64,000 nucleotides of DNA from Thauera chlorobenzoica (GCF_001922305.1 NZ_CP018839.1:1860001-1924000), one strand, 5' to 3'. Positions 8,874 to 28,015 are shown, counted from the first letter of the stretch. A program made the numbers and translations. Notes: generated by a model not told the origin, from the letters alone.

Positions 8874-10835
8874 TCAGTCAATGGTAACCGATTGCTGTGG
8901 TGGCGGCGCAGCGGCGGCCGATTCGGGTGTGCTCAGCAGCCGGTGGATGAGGGCGCGCAGCCGCGCCGGGCGCACGGGCTTGTGCAGCAGCTGCAGACCG
9001 GCGGCTTGGGCGCGGGCAAGGGTGTCTGGTCCGGTGTCACCGCTGACCAGGATCGCGGGCAGTGCGGCGTAATGGGCGTCGGTGCGCAGGTGGGCGATCA
9101 GGGCGATGCCGTCGAGGGTGCCGCGCATGCGGAAATCGGTGATCAGGATCTCCGGTGGCGGCGCATCGGACGACAGGCGGGCGAGCAGCTCTTCGGCGTT
9201 TTCGTCGGCCGTGACCTGGCAGCCCCAGGCCGTGAGCAGGGCGTACATGGCTTCGCGCGCCATCGGGTCGTCGTCCACGAGGGCGATACGGACGCCTTCG
9301 ATGTCGCCGAGCGCGCGCGCTTCTTCGACATTGGCCAGCAGGGGGGGCGGGGCGGCAAGCGGCAGCTCGATGGCGAATACCGAGCCGCGTCCCGGGGCCG
9401 AGCGCAGTTCGAGGCGGAGCTCGAGCAGGCTGGCGAGGCGGCGCACGATCGCCAGCCCCAGCCCGAGCCCCTTGGCGCGGGCGCGTTCGGGGTTGTCGAG
9501 CTGGACGAACTCCTGGAAGACGATTTCCTGGTCCTTTGTGGCGATGCCGCAGCCGCTGTCGCGCACTTCCACCCGCAGGGACTGGCCGCGCCGACGGCAG
9601 GCGATCATGACGGTGCCGGCGGCGGTGTAGCGGATGGCGTTGCTCAGCAGGTTGGCGACGATGCGCTCGAACAGCAGCGGGTCGCTGTCGACCCAGTGCG
9701 GGGTGGCGTGCAGGCGCAGGCGCAGGCCGCGGGCGTCGGCGACGGAGGACTGGCTGCCGAGGAGGCGCTCGACGATCGGGTGAGGCTGGAACGCCTGGCG
9801 CGAAGGCTGGAGCACGCCGGCGTCGAGGCGTGAGATGTCGAGCAGGCTGTCGAGCAGGTTTTCCATCGCTTCGGCCGAGGCGCTGATGCGATCGACGATC
9901 TGGCGGCTGTGGCCGTCGAGCGGCTGGCGGGCAAGTTCGGAGACGAAGAGCACGAGCGCGTGCAGGGGCTGGCGCAGATCGTGGCTGGCCGCGGCGAGAA
10001 AACGGGATTTGGCGCGGTTGGCCTGTTCGGCTTCGTCCTTGCGTGCACGCAGCTCGGCGGTTGCCGCCTCGACTTCGCGGGTCATGCGCGCATGGGCGTC
10101 GGTGAGGCGGGCGGCCATTTCGTTGACGCCTTCGGCCAGCGTGCGCAGGCTGCCGCCGCCGCCGGGTGGAACGCGCTCGTACAGCCGTCCCTGGCCGATG
10201 CGCAGGACGGTGCCGGCGATGCTGCGGATCGGCCCGCTGACGCCGCGGCTCATGACGCTGGCGAGGACGAGGCCGCCGAGCAGGACGAGGAGCATCGAGC
10301 CGACGCCGGTCCACAGCAGTTCGGTGCGTCGGCTGTGCACGCGCGCCAGCGACAGGTCGATGACGACGCTGCCGTGGTTCAGCGGCACGGGAGGGAGCAG
10401 GGCGCGGGAAAAGGCATCGTCGAGCTGCAGCGCGCTGGGGTTGATCGGTTCGATGATGCGCAAGGCCGTGCCGGTGCCGATCGACCGGGCCTGCCAGGGG
10501 AGGGCGTCGGGCAGGGGCGGGCGGTGGGGACTGAAGTGCCCTGCGAGAACGAGCAACTCGCCATTGCTGCCGGTGATGCCCACGGCGAGGACGTCTTCTT
10601 CGTCGAGCAAGGCCTCGCTTTGTTTCTGCAGGGTGGCGCGGTTTCCGGAGCGGATCGCGTACTCGCTTGCCGCGGCGAGCTGGCGGGCATAGGCTCGACC
10701 GCGTCCGGCGAGCGCCTCGTCGAGGTCGGAGATGCGCAGGCTGGTGTAGATGGTGGTCATCAGCACGGCCAGCGCCAGCGTCGGCAGCGCCGCCGCGAGC
10801 ATCACCCGCGCCCGGATTCCCCAGTTGGAAATCAT
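8874..10835 (-). CDS. Hybrid sensor histidine kinase with C-terminal receiver
   Basis: A 653-residue membrane sensor. Helices at about residues 9-31 and 178-199 bracket a periplasmic domain of about 145 residues, followed by HAMP, a short coiled coil, a HisKA domain with phosphoacceptor His285 in AASHDLRQPLHAL, and a HATPase domain with N399 (ANLLSNAIRY), DSGCGIA at 427-433 and GLGLGLAIV near 456. Residues 515-635 are a receiver with DDD at 521-523, phosphoacceptor Asp567 and Lys619. It is divergent from a NarL-type regulator gene, so the pair probably works together by phosphorelay. The signal is unknown. The SHDLRQPL H-box marks a kinase subgroup usually paired with LuxR-type regulators. 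Confidence 0.92.
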   Translation of the reverse strand: MISNWGIRARVMLAAALPTLALAVLMTTIYTSLRISDLDEALAGRGRAYARQLAAASEYAIRSGNRATLQKQSEALLDEEDVLAVGITGSNGELLVLAGHFSPHRPPLPDALPWQARSIGTGTALRIIEPINPSALQLDDAFSRALLPPVPLNHGSVVIDLSLARVHSRRTELLWTGVGSMLLVLLGGLVLASVMSRGVSGPIRSIAGTVLRIGQGRLYERVPPGGGGSLRTLAEGVNEMAARLTDAHARMTREVEAATAELRARKDEAEQANRAKSRFLAAASHDLRQPLHALVLFVSELARQPLDGHSRQIVDRISASAEAMENLLDSLLDISRLDAGVLQPSRQAFQPHPIVERLLGSQSSVADARGLRLRLHATPHWVDSDPLLFERIVANLLSNAIRYTAAGTVMIACRRRGQSLRVEVRDSGCGIATKDQEIVFQEFVQLDNPERARAKGLGLGLAIVRRLASLLELRLELRSAPGRGSVFAIELPLAAPPPLLANVEEARALGDIEGVRIALVDDDPMAREAMYALLTAWGCQVTADENAEELLARLSSDAPPPEILITDFRMRGTLDGIALIAHLRTDAHYAALPAILVSGDTGPDTLARAQAAGLQLLHKPVRPARLRALIHRLLSTPESAAAAPPPQQSVTID

Positions 10836-11094
10836 TGCGGGGGGTGTTCCGGGGGGCGCGGTGCGGTGGCTCCGGCGCTGCGGCCGCTGGAGTGAGTCAG
10901 CCGAACAGCGGTGATCCGAGCGTGTGGGCGCATGTGGTACGGCACCGGGAGGTGGGGGAGGGGGTGATTTTCCGCGCTTCGCGTGTTTGTGGATAGTGCG
11001 GCAGTAGTCGCAATTGTGGATGAGGCGGCTTTCGATAGCCCCGTGCTATGCTTGACGCATTCCATTGGGGCCGCTCTGGGGCTGGGGGGCAGAT

Positions 11095-11724
11095 ATGACG
11101 AAAATCCTGATCGTGGAGGATCACGCACTGGTGCGCGAGGCGATGACGCAGAGCCTGTCGCGGCTGGAGCCGGGCGTCGAATGTCTCGAAGCCGACAGCG
11201 CCAATGCCGCGCTCGGCATCATCGAGGGGGACGGCAGCCTCGATCTCGCGGTGATCGATCTGGTGCTCCCCGACATGAGTGGATTTTCCCTGCTTGCCGT
11301 ACTCGCCCGGCGCTTTCCGGACGTGCCGGCGCTGGTGGTGTCGGCGATCGACGACGATGCCTCGGTGCGCCGGGCGATGAAGGCGGGAGCGTCGGGCTTT
11401 GTGTCGAAGTCGAGCTCGGGTGAAATCCTGCTGCAGGCGGTGCGCGAAGTGCTCGCGGGGGGAATGCCGATGCCGGCGCGTGCCGGCCGGGCGGCGCCGA
11501 TGCCGCGCCAGGGGACGCTCGGTGAGCGTTTCGGATTGACCGCGGCGCAGGCCCGCGTGCTGGAACTGCTCGCCTGCGGGAAGACGAACCGGGAGATCGG
11601 CGAGCAGCTCGGCCTGTCGGAGGGAACGGTCAAGGTGCATATGACCGCCATTTTCCGTGCGCTCGGTGTGTCCAACCGCGCGCAGGCCCTGGTGCTGCTC
11701 GCCCGGCAGGGCGAGCGCTTGTAG
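11095..11724 (+). CDS. NarL/LuxR-family response regulator
   Basis: From the ATG at 11095 the product is 209 residues. The receiver has acidic ED near residues 8-9, phosphoacceptor Asp55 (VIDLVLPDMSG) and Lys105 (GFVSK). A GerE-type helix-turn-helix occupies about 148-205 (LTAAQARVLELLACGKTNRE followed by IGEQLGLSEGTVKVHM). An upstream ATG at 11065 is in frame but would add ten residues ahead of the standard receiver start MTKILIVEDH, so I reject it. The gene is divergent from the hybrid kinase across 259 bases, which should hold both promoters. Target genes cannot be told. Confidence 0.92.
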   Translation: MTKILIVEDHALVREAMTQSLSRLEPGVECLEADSANAALGIIEGDGSLDLAVIDLVLPDMSGFSLLAVLARRFPDVPALVVSAIDDDASVRRAMKAGASGFVSKSSSGEILLQAVREVLAGGMPMPARAGRAAPMPRQGTLGERFGLTAAQARVLELLACGKTNREIGEQLGLSEGTVKVHMTAIFRALGVSNRAQALVLLARQGERL

Positions 11725-11753
11725 GCAGGGTGGTGGCGCTCCGGCGGCGCAGT

Positions 11754-13160
11754 TCAGCCCGGCGGCAGGATCTTGCCCGGGTTGAGCAGGTCGTCGGGAT
11801 CGAGGGCGCGCTTGATCTGGCGCATTACCTCGATCGCCGGCGCACCGTGCTCGCGCAGCATGAAACCCTGTTTGCCGAAACCGATGCCGTGCTCCCCGGT
11901 GCAGGTGCCGCCCATGTCCAGCGCACGTTCGACGATGCGCCGGTTGAGCGCTTCGGCGCGGGCGATTTCAGCCTCGTCGTGCGGATCGACGAGGATCACG
12001 GTGTGGAAGTTGCCGTCGCCGACATGGCCGACGATGGGCGCGATCAGGCCCGATGCGTCGATATCGGCGCGGGTCGCGCCGACGCAGTCGGCGAGGCGGG
12101 AAATCGGCACGCAGACGTCGGTCGTCAGCCCGCGGCACCCCGGGCGCAGGTTGATGCTGGCGAAATAGACATCGTGGCGGGCCGCCCATAGACGGCTGCG
12201 GTCTTCGGGGCGGTGCGCCCATTCGAAGTCGAGGCCGCCATACTCGCCGGCCACATCCTGCACGGTGCGCGCCTGTTCCTCCACGCTGGCCGGGGTGCCA
12301 TGGAATTCGAAGAACAGCATCGGCGCTTCGCGCAGGCTGGTCTTGCTGTAGCGGTTGAGCGCCTTCACGGTGAGATCGTCGACCAGTTCGATGCGGGCCA
12401 CCGGGATGCCGAGCTGGATGGTCTGGATCACCGTGTTCACCGCCGAGACCACATCGGGAAAGGCGCACACCGCAGCCGAAACCGCTTCCGGCAGGGGGTG
12501 CAGGCGCACCGCGAGTTCGGTGATCAGGCCGAGCGTGCCTTCGGAGCCGATCAGCAGGCGGGTCAGGTCGTAGCCCGCGGACGACTTGCGTGCCCGTCCG
12601 CCGGTGTGGATCACGCTGCCGTCGGCCATCACCGCGGTAAGGCCGAGCACGTTTTCGCGCATCGTGCCGTAGCGCACGGCATTGGTGCCCGAGGCGCGGG
12701 TCGCGGCCATGCCGCCGAGGGAGGCGTCGGCGCCGGGATCGATCGGGAAGAACAGGCCGGTGCCGTGGAGCTCGGCGTTGAGCTGCTTGCGCGTGACGCC
12801 GGGCTGGACCACGACGTCGAGGTCGGCCACCCGGATGTCGAGCACTTTGTTCATTTCGCTGAAATCGACACTGATGCCGCCGCGCACGGGAAGGATGTGG
12901 CCTTCGAGCGAGCTGCCGGTACCGAAGGCGATGATCGGGACGGCGAACGCGCGGCAGCAATGGACGACGGCCGCGGTCTCTTCCGTGCTATGGACGAACA
13001 CGACGGCGTCGGGCAGGGCGTCGGGGAAGTGCGATTCGTCGTGGCCGTGGTGGGCGCGCACGGCCTCGGACAGGGTGAACCGGGCGCCGAAGCGGGCGTT
13101 CATGGCGTCGATGAAGGCGGCAGGCAGGGTGCGCGGTGCGCCGGGCTGAGGGGCGGTCAT
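11754..13160 (-). CDS. FAD-linked oxidase, D-lactate dehydrogenase (cytochrome)/GlcD-type
   Basis: The 468-residue enzyme has a PCMH-type FAD domain (FGTGSSLEGH at residues 79-88, then PGADASLGGMAATRASGTNA) and a C-terminal FAD-oxidase domain with HVGDGNFH and GTCTGEHGIGFGK, whose histidines bind metal and substrate in D-lactate dehydrogenase/glycolate oxidase relatives. It would oxidise a D-2-hydroxyacid and pass electrons to the respiratory chain or a cytochrome. The ATG at 13158-13160 is chosen because the frame continues upstream only through tRNA genes. The exact substrate (D-lactate or glycolate) cannot be settled; no GlcE/GlcF partners are adjacent, which favours the single-subunit DLD type. 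Confidence 0.85.
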   Translation of the reverse strand: MTAPQPGAPRTLPAAFIDAMNARFGARFTLSEAVRAHHGHDESHFPDALPDAVVFVHSTEETAAVVHCCRAFAVPIIAFGTGSSLEGHILPVRGGISVDFSEMNKVLDIRVADLDVVVQPGVTRKQLNAELHGTGLFFPIDPGADASLGGMAATRASGTNAVRYGTMRENVLGLTAVMADGSVIHTGGRARKSSAGYDLTRLLIGSEGTLGLITELAVRLHPLPEAVSAAVCAFPDVVSAVNTVIQTIQLGIPVARIELVDDLTVKALNRYSKTSLREAPMLFFEFHGTPASVEEQARTVQDVAGEYGGLDFEWAHRPEDRSRLWAARHDVYFASINLRPGCRGLTTDVCVPISRLADCVGATRADIDASGLIAPIVGHVGDGNFHTVILVDPHDEAEIARAEALNRRIVERALDMGGTCTGEHGIGFGKQGFMLREHGAPAIEVMRQIKRALDPDDLLNPGKILPPG

Positions 13161-13245
13161 GCAGAAGCTCCTGAGTTTTGAAAGAGGGACGTTATCACCG
13201 GCGCCGGCGCGCAGGACGGTATTTTGCCTTCCTTTGAAAAAGGGT

Positions 13246-13274
13246 TTGACATGTTCCCGATCGGCCTCTATAGT
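13246..13274 (+). promoter_or_regulatory. Sigma70 promoter of the tRNA-Tyr/Gly/Thr-tuf unit
   Basis: TTGACA at 13246-13251 and TATAGT at 13269-13274 are separated by exactly 17 bases, nearly consensus. The bases after the -10 box are GCGGGG, a GC-rich discriminator as found at stringently controlled stable-RNA promoters. tRNA-Tyr begins 17 bases after the -10 box. The tRNAs and tuf follow with no terminator that I can see. Confidence 0.88.
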
Positions 13275-13290
13275 GCGGGGCTTCCCAGCT

Positions 13291-13375
13291 GGAGGGATAC
13301 CCAAGCGGTCAACGGGATCAGACTGTAAATCTGACGGCTCAGCCTTCGAAGGTTCGAATCCTTCTCCCTCCACCA
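13291..13375 (+). tRNA. tRNA-Tyr(GTA)
   Basis: An 85-base class II tRNA with the acceptor pair GGAGGGA/TCCCTCC, anticodon GTA at 13325-13327, a long variable arm, T-loop GGTTCGAATCC and encoded CCA at 13373-13375. It is the first of three tRNAs ahead of tuf. Confidence 0.96.
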
Positions 13376-13459
13376 GCAATATTTTGATGTCGAGCGGTTG
13401 TTTGGTGCTCGATGTGGCGGATGCGGCGAATCGACTGTGCATTGTGCAGCGAGGTAAGT

Positions 13460-13533
13460 GCGGGTGTAGCTCAATGGTAGAGCAGAAGCCTTCCAAGCTT
13501 ACGACGAGGGTTCGATTCCCTTCACCCGCTCCA
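13460..13533 (+). tRNA. tRNA-Gly(TCC)
   Basis: A 74-base tRNA with the acceptor pair GCGGGTG/CACCCGC, anticodon TCC in loop CTTCCAA, T-loop GGTTCGATTCC and encoded CCA. It lies 84 bases after tRNA-Tyr and 17 before tRNA-Thr. Confidence 0.95.
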
Positions 13534-13550
13534 GTTGTGTTGTTTTCGGA

Positions 13551-13625
<75 letters not shown>

Positions 13626-13707
13626 CACTTTCTGCCTGGCCTGGACGGCGGCCAACAAGCTTGGTCGCCGCGCCGGTTTTTCTGGTTCTGATTTTAAGGA
13701 TAGCGAT

Positions 13708-14898
<1,191 letters not shown>

Positions 14899-14958
14899 TT
14901 CGCTCGCTGATTGCCAGATTGGCGCGCCCGCAAGGGTGCGCCTTGCAGTTTTCGCTGC

Positions 14959-15034
14959 AGGGGTATAGCTCAACTGGCAGAGCGTCGGTCTCCAAAACCG
15001 AAGGTTGGGGGTTCGATTCCCTCTGCCCCTGCCA
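14959..15034 (+). tRNA. tRNA-Trp(CCA)
   Basis: A 76-base tRNA with the acceptor pair AGGGGTA/TGCCCCT (one T-G pair), anticodon CCA at 14992-14994 in loop CTCCAAA, T-loop GGTTCGATTCC, discriminator G and encoded CCA. It sits between tuf and secE, a placement found in many betaproteobacteria. Confidence 0.96.
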
Positions 15035-15056
15035 CACTTTTCCGGGTGTTTCCGCA

Positions 15057-15404
15057 ATGGCCGATAAGTTGAAATTCGCGCTGGCTCTGGCACTGCTGGC
15101 CGCCGGTGTGGTCGGCTTCTATCTGCTGTCCGAGCAGCCTCTGGTCCTTCGCGTGCTTGCTGTGCTCGCCGGTGTCGCTGCGGGTGTTGCGGTCGCTTCG
15201 TTTTCCGCTCCGGGACAGCGTTTCATCGGTTTCGCACGGGAAGCGGTTACCGAAACCAAGAAAGTGGTGTGGCCGAGCCGCAAGGAGACCGTGCAGACGA
15301 CCGGTCTGGTCTTCGCTTTCGTGGTGGTGATGGCGATCTTCCTGTGGCTCACCGACAAGACCCTTGAATGGGTTCTCTACGATCTCGTTCTGGGCTGGAA
15401 GTGA
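15057..15404 (+). CDS. secE: Preprotein translocase subunit SecE
   Basis: A 115-residue SecE of the long three-helix proteobacterial type: two N-terminal helices (residues 5-25 and 30-50), an amphipathic segment with [20 protein letters not shown], and a C-terminal helix ([13 protein letters not shown]). It clamps SecY in the inner membrane. The start is the ATG just after tRNA-Trp; nusG follows one base after the stop, so the two are coupled. Confidence 0.96.
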   Translation: MADKLKFALALALLAAGVVGFYLLSEQPLVLRVLAVLAGVAAGVAVASFSAPGQRFIGFAREAVTETKKVVWPSRKETVQTTGLVFAFVVVMAIFLWLTDKTLEWVLYDLVLGWK

Positions 15405-15405
15405 T

Positions 15406-15939
15406 ATGACGAAGCGTTGGTATGTGGTGCACGCCTATTCGGGCTTCGAGAAGTCCGTCCAGCGCGCACTGGTGGAGAGAGTCAGCCGCGCAGGGATGCA
15501 GGACAGCTTCGGCCAGATTCTGGTGCCGGTCGAGGAAGTGGTCGAGATGCGCGGTGGCCAGAAGACGGTCACCGAGCGCAAGTTCTTCCCCGGGTACGTG
15601 CTCGTCGAGATGGAAATGAACGACGAGAGCTGGCACCTGGTGAAGTCGACGCCGAAAGTCACCGGTTTTGTCGGCGGGACTGCGAACAAGCCGGCCCCGA
15701 TCTCCGAGAAGGAGGTCGAGAAGATCATGCAGCAGATGCAGGAAGGCGTGGATAAGCCGCGCCCCAAGGTGCTGTGGGAGATCGGCGAGGTCGTGCGGGT
15801 CAAGGAAGGTCCGTTCACCGACTTCCATGGCTCGGTGGAAGACGCCAACTACGAAAAGAACAAGCTGCGTGTGTCGGTGACCATTTTCGGTCGCGCCACG
15901 CCGGTAGAACTGGATTTTGCCCAGGTCGAAAAGACCTGA
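15406..15939 (+). CDS. nusG: Transcription antitermination factor NusG
   Basis: The 177-residue protein starts [20 protein letters not shown], the standard NusG N-terminal domain, and ends with a KOW domain ([20 protein letters not shown]). NusG binds RNA polymerase, suppresses pausing, and links it to Rho or ribosomal S10, which is also encoded in this window. Length and motifs match the family exactly. It is one base downstream of secE. Confidence 0.97.
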   Translation: MTKRWYVVHAYSGFEKSVQRALVERVSRAGMQDSFGQILVPVEEVVEMRGGQKTVTERKFFPGYVLVEMEMNDESWHLVKSTPKVTGFVGGTANKPAPISEKEVEKIMQQMQEGVDKPRPKVLWEIGEVVRVKEGPFTDFHGSVEDANYEKNKLRVSVTIFGRATPVELDFAQVEKT

Positions 15940-15944
15940 GCAGG

Positions 15945-15968
15945 ACGGCAGGCCTCAGGGTCTGCCGT
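15945..15968 (+). other. Stem-loop between nusG and rplK
   Basis: ACGGCAG and CTGCCGT form a perfect 7-bp stem with a 10-base loop, starting five bases after the nusG stop. No T run follows, so it is not a classic terminator. It may be part of the rplK leader or an RNA-processing signal. Confidence 0.5.
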
Positions 15969-16060
15969 AGCCCGTTGACCCGGAGAGCCGGCGCGGGCGA
16001 TGCGAGGAGCGTCGGGCGCGATGCCCGGTGCGCTAGCACTCAACACAGGAGCGAGCCGTC

Positions 16061-16492
16061 ATGGCAAAGAAAATCATTGGTTACATCAAGCTGCAGGTGC
16101 CGGCCGGCAAGGCCAACCCCAGCCCCCCGATCGGTCCGGCGCTCGGTCAGCGCGGCCTGAACATCATGGAATTCTGCAAGGCCTTCAACGCCAAGACCCA
16201 GGGTCTCGAGCCGGGCCTGCCGATTCCGGTGGTGATCACCGCCTTCGCCGACAAGTCCTTCACCTTCATCATGAAGACGCCGCCGGCGACGATCCTGATC
16301 AAGAAGGCGGCCGGCCTGCAGAAAGGCTCGGCCAAGCCGCATACCGACAAGGTCGGCAAGATCAGCCGTGCGCAGGTCGAGGAAATCGCCAAGACCAAGA
16401 TGCCCGATCTCACCGCTGCCGACATGGAAGCCGCCGTGCGCACCATCGCCGGCTCCGCCCGCAGCATGGGCATCACCGTGGAGGGCCTGTAA
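16061..16492 (+). CDS. rplK: 50S ribosomal protein L11
   Basis: The 143-residue L11 begins [20 protein letters not shown] and carries the PPIGPALGQ loop; its C-terminal domain binds the GTPase-associated region of 23S rRNA. The start has an ACAGGAGCG ribosome site. It is separated from nusG by 121 bases and lies two bases before rplA, as in the L11-L1 operon, where L1 represses translation of both genes. Confidence 0.98.
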   Translation: MAKKIIGYIKLQVPAGKANPSPPIGPALGQRGLNIMEFCKAFNAKTQGLEPGLPIPVVITAFADKSFTFIMKTPPATILIKKAAGLQKGSAKPHTDKVGKISRAQVEEIAKTKMPDLTAADMEAAVRTIAGSARSMGITVEGL

Positions 16493-16494
16493 TC

Positions 16495-17193
16495 ATGGCG
16501 AAACTGTCCAAGCGAGTTCAGGCGCTGCGCGCCAAGGTTGACCGCAACCAGGCCTACCCGGTCGCCGACGCCCTGCGTCTGGTCAAGGAGTGCGCCACCG
16601 CCAAGTTCGACGAGTCGATCGATATCGCCGTCAATCTCGGCGTCGATGCACGCAAGTCGGACCAGGTCGTGCGCGGCTCGGTCGTGCTCCCCGCGGGGAC
16701 CGGCAAGGCGGTGCGCGTGGCGGTGTTCGCCCAGGGCGAGAAGGCCGAAGCCGCGCGTGCGGCGGGCGCCGACGTGGTTGGTTTCGACGATCTCGCCGAG
16801 CAGGTCAAGGCCGGCAACCTGGACTTCGACATCTGCATCGCTACGCCCGACGCCATGCGCGTGGTCGGTCAGCTCGGCCAGATCCTCGGTCCGCGCGGCC
16901 TGATGCCGAACCCGAAAGTCGGCACGGTGACGATGGACGTGGCCACGGCGGTGAAGAACGCCAAGGCCGGTCAGGTGCAGTACCGCACCGACAAGGGCGG
17001 TCTCGTGCATGCCACGATTGGCCGCGCCTCGTTCGAGGTCGAAGCGCTGCAGCAGAACCTCAGCGCCTTCATCGACGCCCTGGTCAAGGCCAAGCCGGCC
17101 GCCTCGAAGGGCGTGTACCTGCGTCGCATCGCGGTCTCCAGCACCATGGGTGCCGGGGTGCGCGTGGAAACGGGCAGCGTCAACGCTGCATGA
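16495..17193 (+). CDS. rplA: 50S ribosomal protein L1
   Basis: The 232-residue L1 starts [20 protein letters not shown] and contains the conserved [16 protein letters not shown] motif. It binds 23S rRNA in the L1 stalk and classically represses its own operon mRNA. The ATG at 16495, two bases after the rplK stop, is the family start; a longer in-frame extension through rplK is rejected. Confidence 0.98.
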   Translation: MAKLSKRVQALRAKVDRNQAYPVADALRLVKECATAKFDESIDIAVNLGVDARKSDQVVRGSVVLPAGTGKAVRVAVFAQGEKAEAARAAGADVVGFDDLAEQVKAGNLDFDICIATPDAMRVVGQLGQILGPRGLMPNPKVGTVTMDVATAVKNAKAGQVQYRTDKGGLVHATIGRASFEVEALQQNLSAFIDALVKAKPAASKGVYLRRIAVSSTMGAGVRVETGSVNAA

Positions 17194-17200
17194 TTGCCGC

Positions 17201-17345
17201 GCCGCCGGTACATGCCGGTGGCGTTGAAGTACTTTGGGCCGTGCCTGCCCGCAAGGATGGGCGCGGATCGTCAAAGACCGCAGGTGCGGGACCCCGAGGG
17301 GAATCGCTTAAGCATTCCGGTGGCCTGCGCAGACGGTGTATCCAG
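17201..17345 (+). promoter_or_regulatory. L10 leader (rplJ autoregulatory mRNA leader) with upstream hairpin
   Basis: The 254-base gap between rplA and rplJ holds a hairpin at 17201-17222 (about 9 bp with two G-U pairs) just after the rplA stop. From about 17271 it has AGACCGCAGGTG, then GCTTAAG, then CCTGCGCAGACGGTG, which match remembered conserved blocks of the L10 leader RNA bound by L10-L12 in enterobacteria. This would be the translational operator of rplJL. The match is from memory; a covariance-model search would decide the boundaries. Confidence 0.75.
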
Positions 17346-17447
17346 AACAGGACCTGGCCCGATGGGCCGCACTCCTGATCCAGGTCGCCGTGGGTGCGAG
17401 TCGCGCAGCGCGTGGCTCGTGTGTTGACTTGAAAGGAGGGAAGACCC

Positions 17448-17951
17448 GTGGGTCTCAATCTCGATGACAAGAAAGCCGTAGTGGCTGAGGTGTCGGCACA
17501 GGTGGCCAATGCCCAGACGATCGCGGTGGCCGAGTATCGCGGCATTGCGGTGGGCGATCTCACCGTGCTGCGCGCCAAGGCTCGCGAATCTGGCGTCTAT
17601 CTGCGTGTGCTGAAGAACACCCTGGTGCGTCGTGCGATCGCCGGTACCCCGTTCGAGGGTCTGGCCGAGCAGCTCACCGGACCGCTGATCTATGGCGTTT
17701 CGCAGGATCCGGTCGCTGCTGCGAAGGTGCTCAACGAATTCGCCAAGACCAACCCCAAGCTGGTCCTGAAGGCGGGTTCCTACGCAGGTAATACGCTCGA
17801 TCTCGCCGGCGTGCAGGCACTGGCTTCGATCCCGAGCCGCGAAGAACTGCTCGCCAAGCTGCTTGGCGTCATGCAGGCGCCGGTTTCCGGCTTTGCCGGC
17901 GCGCTCGCCGCCCTCGCCAAGAAGCGCGAGGAAGAAGGCGCTGCCGCCTGA
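17448..17951 (+). CDS. rplJ: 50S ribosomal protein L10
   Basis: The 167-residue L10 starts at a GTG ([20 protein letters not shown]) behind a strong AAAGGAGGG site. It anchors L7/L12 dimers to the ribosomal stalk through its C-terminal helix. The preceding leader is the probable site where the L10-L12 complex represses translation. rplL follows after 57 bases. Confidence 0.97.
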   Translation: MGLNLDDKKAVVAEVSAQVANAQTIAVAEYRGIAVGDLTVLRAKARESGVYLRVLKNTLVRRAIAGTPFEGLAEQLTGPLIYGVSQDPVAAAKVLNEFAKTNPKLVLKAGSYAGNTLDLAGVQALASIPSREELLAKLLGVMQAPVSGFAGALAALAKKREEEGAAA

Positions 17952-18008
17952 GTGCTGCATCCCGCTACGAAAGTTTTCTGAAAAGTATCGATTCTGGAGT
18001 GATTTGAA

Positions 18009-18380
18009 ATGGCAATCAGCAAAGAAGACATCCTGGAAGCCGTTGCTGGCATGACCGTGATGGAACTGAACGACCTGGTCAAGGCGTTCGAAGAGAAGTT
18101 CGGCGTGTCCGCTGCCTCGCTGGCCGTGGCCGCCCCGGGCGCCGCTGCCGCTGCCCCGGTGGAAGAGAAGACCGAGTTCGACGTCATCCTCACCGGCACC
18201 GGCGAGAAGAAGGTCGAGGTCATCAAGGTCGTCCGTGCCGCTACCGGCCTGGGCCTGAAGGAAGCCAAGGACCTGGTCGATGGCGCACCGAAGGCCGTCA
18301 AGGAAGGCATCGCCAAGGCCGATGCCGAGGCCCTGAAGAAGCAGCTGGAAGACGCTGGCGCGAAGGTCGAGATCAAGTAA
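18009..18380 (+). CDS. rplL: 50S ribosomal protein L7/L12
   Basis: The 123-residue acidic stalk protein has an N-terminal dimerisation domain ([20 protein letters not shown]), an Ala/Pro hinge (APGAAAAAP) and the C-terminal factor-binding domain ([20 protein letters not shown]). It recruits EF-Tu and EF-G. An attenuator-like hairpin lies 19 bases downstream, before rpoB. Confidence 0.98.
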   Translation: MAISKEDILEAVAGMTVMELNDLVKAFEEKFGVSAASLAVAAPGAAAAAPVEEKTEFDVILTGTGEKKVEVIKVVRAATGLGLKEAKDLVDGAPKAVKEGIAKADAEALKKQLEDAGAKVEIK

Positions 18381-18398
18381 TCCTCGCCTTCCCCGCGG

Positions 18399-18424
18399 GG
18401 CTGGCACTCTTGGGAGTGCCAGCC
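18399..18424 (+). terminator. rplL-rpoB attenuator hairpin
   Basis: GGCTGGCACTC and GAGTGCCAGCC form a perfect 11-bp stem with loop TTGG, followed by CTTTCGTGCTTTCT. The downstream tract is only partly T-rich. This fits a leaky terminator that lowers rpoBC transcription relative to rplJL, as known at the same position in E. coli. Confidence 0.8.
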
Positions 18425-18578
18425 CTTTCGTGCTTTCTGAACGAGATTGCGGCGACCGCCGCGATGATCGAAGGCAGATCAGAGCGTTTGCGCCGCCCCA
18501 GGCGCGCCCGATGACGGCGCCCACGCAGCGAACGTTGTGTCCTGTCTTTCCGATGTTAGCCCTCTAGCCGGAGCATCC

Positions 18579-22712
<4,134 letters not shown>

Positions 22713-22744
22713 GCCGGACCCGCCAACCCGCCTGAGATTGAACC

Positions 22745-22775
22745 CCGGGGGCAGGGCACCCGTGCCCTGCCCCGG
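22745..22775 (+). other. Strong stem-loop in the rpoB-rpoC intergenic region
   Basis: Bases 22745-22759 and 22762-22775 form a 14-bp GC-rich stem with one bulged G and a two-base loop (the last pair probably opens). It ends one base before the GATGGAGTG ribosome site of rpoC. No T run follows. It cannot be a simple terminator in an essential operon and is more likely an RNA-processing or translation-tuning element. Confidence 0.7.
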
Positions 22776-22787
22776 ATGGAGTGAACC

Positions 22788-26998
<4,211 letters not shown>

Positions 26999-27002
<4 letters not shown>

Positions 27003-27028
27003 CTTTTCGATCAGCCTCGGACTAAACT
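26999..27028 (+). promoter_or_regulatory. Candidate promoter of the rpsL-rpsG-fusA-tuf unit
   Basis: TTGACT at 26999-27004 and TAAACT at 27023-27028 are 18 bases apart. The -35 box includes the TGA stop codon of rpoC (27000-27002). The transcript would begin about 100 bases before rpsL, leaving room for a leader with a hairpin. Confidence 0.6.
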
Positions 27029-27085
27029 CCGGCCTCTTTTTTGTGGACTGACCAATCGTAGTCGGTCGCAGCCGGAATAATCCGC

Positions 27086-27114
27086 CCGAGGCGGCCTGTG
27101 GTGGGCTGCCTCGG
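27086..27114 (+). promoter_or_regulatory. Stem-loop in the rpsL leader
   Basis: CCGAGGCGGCC and GGCTGCCTCGG can form an 11-bp stem (one G-U pair) around a 7-base loop, ending 22 bases before the rpsL start. It is not followed by T residues. It may be an autoregulatory or processing element of the str-operon leader; function is inferred from position only. Confidence 0.55.
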
Positions 27115-27136
27115 TCTTATGGGAAATTCTTAAGCT

Positions 27137-27514
<378 letters not shown>

Positions 27515-27535
27515 TTGTTGGTCAAAGAAATTTAG

Positions 27536-28015
<480 letters not shown>

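Noticed and set aside
8846..8881. TTG start 36 bases upstream for phaM
   Set aside because: It would overlap the end of the kinase gene and add residues before the conserved MSHEQKAQ start, which has its own ribosome site.
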